Shown here piece after piece: positions 1 through 5,768 of a stretch of 18,945 nucleotides of DNA. The notes beneath the pieces were generated by a model, which saw only the letters and a program-made list of their open reading frames with translations, ran no database searches and was not told the origin of the DNA. Where the stretch lies: assembly GCA_946223375.1 (NCBI GenBank), contig CAMICU010000053.1, positions 1 through 18,945 on the forward strand, given 5' to 3'. Numbering within the stretch: position 1 is the stretch's first letter; every line of letters begins with the position of its first letter. This stretch comes from an uncultured Stenotrophomonas sp. GTDB lineage: Bacteria > Pseudomonadota > Gammaproteobacteria > Xanthomonadales > Xanthomonadaceae. The position numbers and the translations under genes are program-made.

Positions 1-177
1 CGTAGGTGTCAATGTATAGCAGGACGGGTCACGTATGCGCCCCGCCCTGTGATCGAGCCGCTGCCGCCGTCGCGAAAGCGTGCGCCGCGCTGCCGGCTGC
101 CGTGCCCTGTTGAGCCTTCGCGGGCGGACAATGAGGGGCAGACAGCCCCGGTCCGCCGCAGCCCTGGACCATGAGCG
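1..177. other. Left-edge non-coding stretch with a stem-loop
   Basis: I see no supported gene here. Positions 120-159 form an imperfect hairpin on either strand: outer arms around 120-129 and 151-159, inner arms GGGGC (135-139) and GCCCC (145-149). It lies just beyond the stop of the minus-strand gene at 178, so it could be a transcription end, but no T-run follows it. At 7-12 the minus strand reads TTGACA, a perfect -35 hexamer; any matching -10 would lie outside the window to the left, so this may be the promoter of a leftward gene that cannot be seen. Both readings are tentative. Confidence 0.35.
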
Positions 178-2013
178 TCAACGGCTGCCGTTGTCTTCCT
201 GCAGTTCCTTCTTGAACGGGATGTCCGGCGGCGGCCGCGCCTCGGCCGGCTGCTCCTGCATGTTGGAGTTGGTCAGGCCGCACCCACCACCGAACTGCAG
301 CATCGACACCACGCAGGAAATCTTGTTGCCGGTGCCCGGGATCGGGATCTCGATGCTCTTGATGCCCTTGCGCACCCATTCGGCCAGCAACGACTCGTTC
401 GGCACCCAGTACTTGTCGAACGATGTCGGCGTGTGTTCGTAAGGCGGGCGCTTGAGCCACGTACCGGACTGCGCGATACGGTCGCGTGTCCAGCTGTCGG
501 CGTCGCCGCCTGGCGCCCCGCGCGCGTCGTCCCGGCCGTCGCGATCATTGCTGCCCAGCCGCACGCTGCCATCGGCATTGAACAGGCCACGGCCGTTGTC
601 GGCCTGCCCGCCAGCCGTGCCGGCGGCCTGCCGCTGCGCTGCGCCCCAGTCGTCGCCACGCACCGGCGCATCCCAGCCCCCGCTGCGATCCTGCGGTTTC
701 GGGCCCGCCCCCTGGCTGGTGCCGGCCTGCGATGCCGGGGGGCCGGCGTTGCCACTGCCCGGGCGCGGGGCACGCTCGGCCGCCGCGCTGCCCGCCGCCG
801 ATGCTTGCGTGCGGGGCTTGTTGTTGCCTGCCGGTGCGGCTGCACCGCCGGCGGCGGCAGCCGGCGCGGCGACCGGATCAGCCGCCGCCGGAATCTGTCG
901 TTCGCGAACCGCGACCGTCGGGGCCTTCAGCGCCGGACCGGGCGCCTCGTTGCTGCGCACCGCGGCCATCGTCACCGATTGCCGCGGCGCAACCTCGACC
1001 TGACGCTCACGCACCACGATGTCGCCCTGCGCCACCCGCACCTCGGCCTCACGCGTGCGCAGCTGTGCCATCGTCACCGCCTGCTGCGGCGCGACCTCGA
1101 CCTGCCGCTCGCGCACCTGCGTTTCCGGCATCGCCAGTTGCGGCTGCAGCAGCGCCGGTGCGCGGACCGTCGGGGTCACCTGCGGCCGCTCCGTGGCGGT
1201 TTCCACCACCCGCTCGCGAACCTGCACCTGCGGGACCTCCACGGCCGGCACGGCCACGGTGGGCGGCCGCAGCGTCGGCGGCGGCAGCACGAACTCTGAC
1301 GCCGGCTGCGGTGTCTGCGTCACCTGCAACGGCTGCGTCGCGGACGGCTGCGGGCTCGGCTTGGAAGCGTCCACCGGCATCGCATCGGCTTCGCCATCCG
1401 CCGCATCCATGCTGCTGGCCATCTCCGCCGCGGCCGGTGCCGCCTCGGCAGCCGGTGCGGACGCACTGGCTGCGGCAGCGGCGGTTGCGGCCGCCGCGGC
1501 GGCCTGCGTGGCGGCACCCTCGGCGGCCGCCGGCGCCTGCCCGCCGGCCTGCGGCGCGCCACCGCCCTGCTCTTCCGGAGTGCCGCGCCCGATGTACTCC
1601 ACGCGCACCCGCTCACCCGCTTGTGCGGCATCGTCCGGTGTCGTGCTGCGCACCAGCGCCACCCACACCAGCAGCAATGCGAACAGCAGATGCAGGACGA
1701 CACTGACGCAGCCGGCGAACCAGCGCAGCGGACGCTGGTCGCGCTCCGGCGGATCACTGCCCTGCCAGAGCAGCAACAGCATCGTCCGCCAGAACGGTCG
1801 TGATGCCGGCACCGGCATGCGCGGCGGCTCCGGCCGTGCCGCGATGACCGTCGCCACGTCGGCCACGGCGAACGCCGACAGCGCGCGCGAGGCACGCGTG
1901 CGCACCCAGTGGCTCCAGCTGTACGGCATGCCGGTGCGACGGTCGTGCAGGATGCTGGCCTGCCGGCGCGCGGCCAGCAGGTTGATCAGCTCGGTAACTG
2001 ACGTCACCGGCAT
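178..2013 (-). CDS. Repetitive single-span membrane protein, function unknown
   Basis: The 611-residue product resembles proteins annotated in xanthomonads only as 'transmembrane repetitive protein'. Residues 1-97 look cytoplasmic and basic. One hydrophobic segment spans about 98-122. A long Ala/Pro/Gln-rich region follows (about 125-500), probably periplasmic. It contains poly-Ala stretches (about 160-195) and four VRER-centred repeats about 35 residues apart (265, 300, 334, 369). The last 110 residues are less repetitive and look folded: an LFNADGSVRL segment (477-486), a Trp/Tyr-rich part (507-547) and two cysteines, C567 and C578, in the SCVVSMLQFGGGCG region. The layout (inner-membrane anchor, Pro-rich spacer, C-terminal domain) is like TonB or TolA, but I recognise no TonB-C or TolA-C fold. 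The start lies 15 bases after the nfuA stop, so the two are probably cotranscribed. Existence of the gene is confident; its role is unknown. Confidence 0.85.
   Translation of the reverse strand: MPVTSVTELINLLAARRQASILHDRRTGMPYSWSHWVRTRASRALSAFAVADVATVIAARPEPPRMPVPASRPFWRTMLLLLWQGSDPPERDQRPLRWFAGCVSVVLHLLFALLLVWVALVRSTTPDDAAQAGERVRVEYIGRGTPEEQGGGAPQAGGQAPAAAEGAATQAAAAAATAAAAASASAPAAEAAPAAAEMASSMDAADGEADAMPVDASKPSPQPSATQPLQVTQTPQPASEFVLPPPTLRPPTVAVPAVEVPQVQVRERVVETATERPQVTPTVRAPALLQPQLAMPETQVRERQVEVAPQQAVTMAQLRTREAEVRVAQGDIVVRERQVEVAPRQSVTMAAVRSNEAPGPALKAPTVAVRERQIPAAADPVAAPAAAAGGAAAPAGNNKPRTQASAAGSAAAERAPRPGSGNAGPPASQAGTSQGAGPKPQDRSGGWDAPVRGDDWGAAQRQAAGTAGGQADNGRGLFNADGSVRLGSNDRDGRDDARGAPGGDADSWTRDRIAQSGTWLKRPPYEHTPTSFDKYWVPNESLLAEWVRKGIKSIEIPIPGTGNKISCVVSMLQFGGGCGLTNSNMQEQPAEARPPPDIPFKKELQEDNGSR
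898..1221 (-). repeat. Four ~35-residue protein repeats (VRER units)
   Basis: Within the 611-residue membrane protein, VRER recurs at residues 265, 300, 334 and 369, a spacing of 35, 34 and 35 residues (about 105 bases). The two middle copies are nearly identical over VRERQVEVAPxQxVTMA. The first is diverged (VRERVVETAT) and the last is shortened (VRERQIPAAA). Coordinates run from the first VRER to the last. The pattern suggests duplication of an extended, charged spacer unit. Confidence 0.8.
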
Positions 2014-2028
2014 GCGGCGGGTATCAAC

Positions 2029-2622
2029 TCAACCCGCGCGCGGGATGTAGGGCGCCTGACCACTGTCGTGGTCGGTGGCATCGCGCACGGCGGTCACGCC
2101 GGGCACCCGTCCCATCAAGGTCTTCTCGATCCCCTGCTTCAAGGTAACGTCAGCCATGCCGCAACCATGGCAGCCGCCGCCAAAGCGCAGCAGCACCACG
2201 CCATCGGCGGAAACTTCCTGCACCGCCACGCGGCCGCCATGCGAGGCCAGCTGCGGGTTGATCTCGTTCTCGACCACCCAGTGCACGCGCTCGACCATCG
2301 AGGCGGCGTCACCCGGGGCTTCGCCCTTGATCTTCGGGGCCTTGATGGTCAGCTGCTGGGTACCGGCCGACTGCGTGGCGAAGTCGATCTCCGCGCCATC
2401 CAGCCAGGCCACGCTGGTCGCCGCCACATACAAGGTGAACCCGTCGCAGTCCACCGCCCACTCGTCCCCCAGCAGTTCGGACGGGTCGGCGAACTCCAGG
2501 CGCGCGTCGGCGCGCGGCGTCCCCGGCTCGACGGCGCTCAGGCGCACGCCCATGCCGGGCACGGCCTCGCGTTCGATCAACTTGCGGAAATAGCTTTGGG
2601 CGGTATCTGAGATCTGGATCAT
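2029..2622 (-). CDS. nfuA: NfuA, Fe-S cluster carrier protein
   Basis: This 197-residue protein has the full NfuA architecture. Residues 1-95 form a degenerate A-type (IscA-like) domain without the usual cluster cysteines, and about 108-182 form the Nfu domain with the CxxC motif GGGCHGCGMADVTL (Cys151 and Cys154). In the family these two cysteines bind a 4Fe-4S cluster at a dimer interface, and the protein delivers clusters to client enzymes, especially under oxidative stress or iron limitation. Length and domain order match the Escherichia coli protein. The start has no Shine-Dalgarno, but a TAGAAT -10-like box ends 6 bases before the ATG, which fits a leaderless mRNA. The gene is divergent from phhB (90-base gap) and is followed by the repetitive membrane protein gene, probably as one transcript. 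Confidence 0.96.
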   Translation of the reverse strand: MIQISDTAQSYFRKLIEREAVPGMGVRLSAVEPGTPRADARLEFADPSELLGDEWAVDCDGFTLYVAATSVAWLDGAEIDFATQSAGTQQLTIKAPKIKGEAPGDAASMVERVHWVVENEINPQLASHGGRVAVQEVSADGVVLLRFGGGCHGCGMADVTLKQGIEKTLMGRVPGVTAVRDATDHDSGQAPYIPRAG

Positions 2623-2628
2623 GCGGGT

Positions 2629-2634
2629 ATTCTA
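2629..2634 (-). promoter_or_regulatory. Putative nfuA -10 box (leaderless start)
   Basis: The minus strand reads TAGAAT, matching five of six TATAAT positions. Six bases separate it from the nfuA ATG, which would put the transcription start at or next to the A of the start codon. No good -35 is visible at 16-18 bases, and no Shine-Dalgarno precedes the ATG. Based on pattern only. Confidence 0.5.
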
Positions 2635-2712
2635 GCCATGTCTTGGTTGCCGCTGATGGGACACTGCTTCCACGCGCGACACTGTTCAGTCACCTGCTTG
2701 ATGGAGGTTCCC

Positions 2713-3060
2713 ATGGCCCCTGACCTGATTCCCCTGGCGCAAGCCCATTGCACCCCGCGCAAAGGCAGCGAGCACAAGCTCGGCCAGGCCCGCCTGGCGG
2801 AACTGCTGCCGCAGGTTCCCGGCTGGGAGCTGGCCGAGAACGGCCAGGCCCTGCTGCGCACGTTCCGCTTCGACAATTACTACGGCACGATGGCCTTCGT
2901 GAACGCACTGGCGTGGATCGCGCACGCCGAGGACCACCATCCGGACCTGGGCGTGCACTACGACCGCGCCGTGGTCCGCTTCTCCACCCATGATGTCGGT
3001 GGCCTGAGCGAGAACGACTTCATCTGTGCCGCCAAGGCATCCGCACTCACGGAGCAATGA
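2713..3060 (+). CDS. phhB: Pterin-4a-carbinolamine dehydratase
   Basis: The 115-residue product matches the PCD/DCoH family, which dehydrates 4a-hydroxytetrahydropterin to the quinonoid dihydropterin and so recycles the cofactor of phenylalanine hydroxylase. The active-site signature is clear: EDHHPD (73-78, with His75 and His76), then the YDRAVVRFSTH stretch ending at His93, then Asp102. A longer reading frame begins at 2638, but I chose the ATG at 2713 because GGAGG at 2703-2707 sits 5 bases upstream and because this gives the usual family length. It is divergent from nfuA. Its stop is followed after one base by the start of the lipoprotein gene, so those two are cotranscribed. No phenylalanine hydroxylase gene is in the window. 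Confidence 0.94.
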   Translation: MAPDLIPLAQAHCTPRKGSEHKLGQARLAELLPQVPGWELAENGQALLRTFRFDNYYGTMAFVNALAWIAHAEDHHPDLGVHYDRAVVRFSTHDVGGLSENDFICAAKASALTEQ

Positions 3061-3061
3061 C

Positions 3062-3478
3062 ATGAAACTGCGCCTGCTGTTGGGTTCCCTCGCCGCCACC
3101 GCCGCGCTGGCCGCCTGCAACTCCTCCGACCAGCCTGCCGCGCCGGTCATCGCCCCGACCGAAGTGGCCGCGGTGCAGACCCCGCCCCCGGACTACCCGG
3201 TCGAGCTGGCCTGCGGCGGAATCGGCGGCAAGAGCGTGCTCAACGTGGTGGTCGGCGCCGAAGGCACCCCCACCAACGTCACCCTGGTCACCAGCAGCGG
3301 CAACAGCCAGCTCGACGACTCGGCCATCGCCCGCGTGCGCGAATGGAAGTTCAAGGCAGCCACCCGCAATGGCCAGCCGGTGCCGACCACCATCCAGGTG
3401 CCGGTCACCTTCAACCCGCCTCAGCCCAAGCCGGATGAGTGTTTCGCCATTGAGGAACGGGCCCGTCGCGGCGCCTGA
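3062..3478 (+). CDS. Small lipoprotein with a TonB-C-like domain
   Basis: The 138-residue product begins with a lipoprotein signal peptide: basic MKLR, a hydrophobic core, then the lipobox LAAC with the modified cysteine at Cys19. The next residue is Asn, so there is no Asp+2 inner-membrane retention signal and outer-membrane placement is predicted. Residues about 45-120 resemble the TonB C-terminal fold (YP near the start, GTPTNVTLVTSSG, LDDSAIARVREWKFKAA, then a final beta strand). Cys51 and Cys127 flank that domain and may form a disulfide. Unlike true TonB it has no membrane-spanning anchor and almost no Pro-rich spacer. I chose the start at 3062 because GGAG lies 7 bases upstream and it opens directly on the signal peptide. 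The precise function is not known. Confidence 0.85.
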   Translation: MKLRLLLGSLAATAALAACNSSDQPAAPVIAPTEVAAVQTPPPDYPVELACGGIGGKSVLNVVVGAEGTPTNVTLVTSSGNSQLDDSAIARVREWKFKAATRNGQPVPTTIQVPVTFNPPQPKPDECFAIEERARRGA

Positions 3479-3502
3479 TCCCACGCCACCGGACGCCGAT
3501 CC

Positions 3503-4312
3503 ATGCATGGAATCTCTACCGACAACCTCTGGATCGCGTTCGGGCTGACCTTCGCCGCCGGGCTGGCCACGGCCGTCGGCAGCCTGATGGTGCTGTTCTC
3601 GCGCCGCCCCAACCCGCGCCTGCTGGCGTTCGGGCTGGCCTTCGCCGGCGGCGCGATGGTCTATGTGTCGCTGTCGGAGATCCTGAACAAGTCCATCGCC
3701 TCGTTCAGCATGGACTATGGCGACCGGCTCGGCTTCACCTACGGCACGCTGTGGTTCCTGGGCGGCGTGCTGCTGGTGGTACTGATCGACCACCTGGTGC
3801 CCAACCCGCACGAAAGCCTGGACAAGCAGGACCCGTCATTCCTGGAGCAGAACCGCGGCCACATCCGCCGGGTCGGGCTGCTCAGCGCGGTGGCGATCAC
3901 CGCGCACAACTTCCCGGAAGGGCTGGCGACCTTCTTCGCCACGCTGGAGAGCCCCTCGGTCGGCCTGCCGCTGGCTTTCGCCATCGCCATCCACAACATT
4001 CCCGAGGGCATCGCGATCGCGGTACCGGTCTACTTCGCCACCGGGCGCAAGTCCTACGCCTTCGCCGCCAGCCTGCTGTCGGGGCTGGCCGAACCGATCG
4101 GCGCGGCCATCGGCTACTTCATCCTGGCCAACTCGCTCTCGCACACCACCTTCGGGGCGGTGTTCGGACTGATCGCCGGCATCATGGTGTTCCTGGCACT
4201 GGACGAGCTGCTGCCGGCCGCCAAGCGCTATGCCAAGGGTCATGAGACCGTCTACGGGCTGGTCATCGGCATGGCGACGATCGCCATCAGCCTGGCCCTG
4301 TTCAAATGGTGA
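3503..4312 (+). CDS. zupT: ZIP-family divalent metal transporter ZupT
   Basis: The 269-residue product is a ZIP transporter of the ZupT type, which imports zinc and, in characterised members, also iron, manganese or cobalt across the inner membrane. About eight hydrophobic segments can be seen. The metal-site signatures are intact: HNFPEG at 135-140, HNIPEG at 164-169 and AEPIGA at 196-201. A short loop before the first signature (about 98-122, HLVPNPHESLDKQDPS) carries two histidines and several acidic residues. Length is close to that of the E. coli protein. It follows the lipoprotein gene by 24 bases and may share its transcript. It converges on rluC. I see no Zur box. Family assignment is firm; substrate range is inference. 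Confidence 0.93.
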   Translation: MHGISTDNLWIAFGLTFAAGLATAVGSLMVLFSRRPNPRLLAFGLAFAGGAMVYVSLSEILNKSIASFSMDYGDRLGFTYGTLWFLGGVLLVVLIDHLVPNPHESLDKQDPSFLEQNRGHIRRVGLLSAVAITAHNFPEGLATFFATLESPSVGLPLAFAIAIHNIPEGIAIAVPVYFATGRKSYAFAASLLSGLAEPIGAAIGYFILANSLSHTTFGAVFGLIAGIMVFLALDELLPAAKRYAKGHETVYGLVIGMATIAISLALFKW

Positions 4313-4317
4313 GCGGC

Positions 4318-4332
4318 CGGCGCTGAGCGCCG
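4318..4332. terminator. GC-rich stem-loop between zupT and rluC
   Basis: CGGCGC (4318-4323) and GCGCCG (4327-4332) form a perfect 6-base stem with a TGA loop, in the 42-base gap between two convergent genes. The place fits a bidirectional transcription end, but neither side has a T-run, so intrinsic termination is uncertain. Confidence 0.35.
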
Positions 4333-4354
4333 CCCCGGCCACTCCCCACCGGCT

Positions 4355-5326
4355 TCAGAGCCGGTCCAGGGCCTCCGCCAACTCCGGCGCCAGCGGCGCA
4401 TTCAATACATAAGGTGTCTTGCCGGCATCCAGCGCGAACTCCAGCGAGGCCGCGTGCAGGAACAGGCGCTTGAGCCCGATCTGCTCACGAAGCCGCTTGT
4501 TGACCGCAGGATCGCCGTATTTGTCGTCACCGGCCACCGGATGCCCCAGATGCTGGGCATGCACGCGGATCTGGTGGGTACGGCCGGTCTCGATACGGAC
4601 TTCGCAGTAGGAATGACCACCGCGACGCTCCAGCACACGGAAGTGGCTGATCGATTCCTTGCCGATCGCATTGACCTGCACATGGCGCTCGCCGCCCTGG
4701 CGCAGGCCCACGTGCAGCGGCGCATCGACCGTCATCACGCCGTCGGGCATGCGCCCGGCCAGCAGGGTCAGGTAGCGCTTGCGGATGCCGGCGCCGTGAT
4801 CTTCACGCAGCAGCGCCTGCAGTTCGCTCAGCGCGGAGCGCTTCTTGGCCACGATCAGCAGGCCCGAGGTGTCTCGATCCAACCGGTGGACCAGCTCGAG
4901 CGTCTGGCCCGGGCGCAGGGCCCGCAGGGTCTCGATGGCACCGAAACTGATGCCGCTGCCGCCATGGCTGGCCACGCCAGTGGGCTTGTTCAGGGCCAGC
5001 AGGCGGGCATCCTCGAAGACGATGGCCTGCTCCAGGCGGCGCATGAACGCCTCCGGCGGACCGGCCTTGTCTCCCTCTTCGGTGAGACGGACCGGCGGCA
5101 CACGCACCTCATCACCCGCCTCGAGCTTGCGTTCGGCCTTGGCGCGGCCACCATTCACCCGAACCTGGCCGCTGCGCACCAGCTTGTAGACCAGGCTGCG
5201 CGGGGCACCCTTCAGCTGGCCGAGCAGGAAGTTGTCCAGGCGCTGGCCGGCACGGTCGGCGGGAACGGTGATCATGCGCACGGAAGGCTTGTCGCCAGCG
5301 GGTTTGGTGGGGTCTTGGGCAGTCAT
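4355..5326 (-). CDS. rluC: 23S rRNA pseudouridine synthase RluC
   Basis: The 323-residue product belongs to the RluC/RluD (RsuA/RluA superfamily) pseudouridine synthases. An S4 RNA-binding domain covers about 28-78 (QRLDNFLLGQL to the VRVNG turn). The catalytic motif HRLDRDTSGL has the nucleophilic Asp at residue 150. The later conserved stretch GRTHQIRVHAQHLGHPVAGD is present. RluC modifies three uridines in 23S rRNA (955, 2504 and 2580 in E. coli). The specific RluC rather than RluD call is supported by its head-to-head place with rne, as in E. coli. The frame is open further upstream, to 5734, but that extension has no conserved sequence and I placed the start at the ATG ending at 5326. 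No strong Shine-Dalgarno precedes it, and a weak -10-like CAGAAT lies 10 bases upstream. Confidence 0.93.
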   Translation of the reverse strand: MTAQDPTKPAGDKPSVRMITVPADRAGQRLDNFLLGQLKGAPRSLVYKLVRSGQVRVNGGRAKAERKLEAGDEVRVPPVRLTEEGDKAGPPEAFMRRLEQAIVFEDARLLALNKPTGVASHGGSGISFGAIETLRALRPGQTLELVHRLDRDTSGLLIVAKKRSALSELQALLREDHGAGIRKRYLTLLAGRMPDGVMTVDAPLHVGLRQGGERHVQVNAIGKESISHFRVLERRGGHSYCEVRIETGRTHQIRVHAQHLGHPVAGDDKYGDPAVNKRLREQIGLKRLFLHAASLEFALDAGKTPYVLNAPLAPELAEALDRL

Positions 5327-5336
5327 CAGGCTGTTT

Positions 5337-5349
5337 ATTCTGTTACACT
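5337..5349. promoter_or_regulatory. Putative back-to-back -10 boxes for rluC and rne
   Basis: On the plus strand TGTTACACT (5341-5349) is an extended -10 (TG, one base, TACACT) facing rne, giving a leader of about 377 bases. On the minus strand CAGAAT (5342-5337) could be the -10 of rluC, giving a leader of only a few bases. The two overlap by two bases, so polymerases would compete for the same site. Neither has a good -35. Pattern evidence only. Confidence 0.35.
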
Positions 5350-5370
5350 CGGGGGGCGAGATAAGGGATT

Positions 5371-5419
5371 GATTTCGTTGGAAGTTACTCAGGGCCAGAA
5401 GCCCAGCTTCCGACGAATC
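5371..5419 (+). promoter_or_regulatory. Stem-loop in the rne leader
   Basis: Arms at 5374-5384 (TTCGTTGGAAG) and 5407-5417 (CTTCCGACGAA) pair over 11 positions with a single G-U wobble. They extend by G-C and A-U pairs to 5371/5419 across a bulged base at 5373. The loop holds a second stem, GGGC (5392-5395) with GCCC (5401-5404). It would sit about 15 bases from the predicted 5' end of the transcript. Confidence 0.6.
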
Positions 5420-5693
5420 CGGCACAGTGCGCGACCACCGCCCGCGGGGCGGCCATGTTAGCGGCTCACCGGCCTTCCCGGCCATCGCCGGATGCCTGAC
5501 ACGCAACCGTGCTGAACATGTCCCGCGTGGCGCTCCAGCCTGGCTGACAGCTGCCTGCGGCCTGTAACACCCCAAAACCCATAAGAGTGAAGCGCTCCCG
5601 CGGCCTGCCGTGGTGTCGTAGCGCTGGAAACCCAAGCCGCCCTCCCCGCGCTTGCGCGAATGGGCGGCGAACCGTGTCCAGAGGCGAAACCCC

Positions 5694-5768
5694 ATGGCGT
5701 TCCGCGCGGTAGCCGCTTGCGAGGAACGCAACAATGAAGCGAATGCTGATCAACGCCACGCAGGCTGA
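5694..5768 (+). CDS. Possible 24-codon upstream frame overlapping the rne start
   Basis: An ATG at 5694 preceded by GAGG (5681-5684, 9 bases away) opens a 24-codon frame, MAFRAVAACEERNNEANADQ and four more residues, ending at TGA 5766-5768. It is out of frame with rne and runs across the rne Shine-Dalgarno and start codon. If translated, it would either block rne initiation or unfold the hairpin at 5697-5729. There is no protein-family support and it may be chance. Confidence 0.25.
   Translation: MAFRAVAACEERNNEANADQRHAG
5697..5729 (+). promoter_or_regulatory. Hairpin hiding the rne Shine-Dalgarno
   Basis: GCGTTCC (5697-5703) pairs perfectly with GGAACGC (5723-5729). Inside, GCGG (5706-5709) pairs with CCGC (5713-5716) around a TAG loop. 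The rne ribosome-binding site GAGGA (5721-5725), 8 bases before the ATG at 5734, lies partly in the 3' arm. Initiation on rne would need this stem to open, which suggests translational control. Confidence 0.55.

Larger units (their letters stand above)
5350..5733 (+). promoter_or_regulatory. Long rne 5' leader
   Basis: The rluC-rne gap is 407 bases and holds no supported gene. Its length, and its place in front of rne, parallel the 361-base E. coli rne leader through which RNase E limits its own mRNA. Two structured parts are listed separately: a long stem-loop near the 5' end (5371-5419) and a hairpin that covers the rne Shine-Dalgarno (5697-5729). The E. coli leader motifs themselves are not recognisable by eye. 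The autoregulatory role is inferred from family and position. Confidence 0.5.

Noticed and set aside
80..442. 120-codon plus-strand frame near the left edge
   Set aside because: It mostly lies opposite the conserved C-terminal part of the repetitive membrane protein, with no ribosome-binding site.
898..1221. CRISPR-like or tandem DNA repeat array
   Set aside because: The repeats are protein-coding units of about 105 bases with diverged DNA, not short identical repeats with unique spacers.
5478..5520. GGCC-rich palindromic stretch in the rne leader
   Set aside because: Only 4-base self-complementary pieces pair, as expected by chance at this GC content.
5327..5734. N-terminal extension of RluC up to 5734
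   Set aside because: The frame is open, but the extension covers the rne leader and shows no conserved sequence. RluC family proteins begin near the MTAQDPTKP start.
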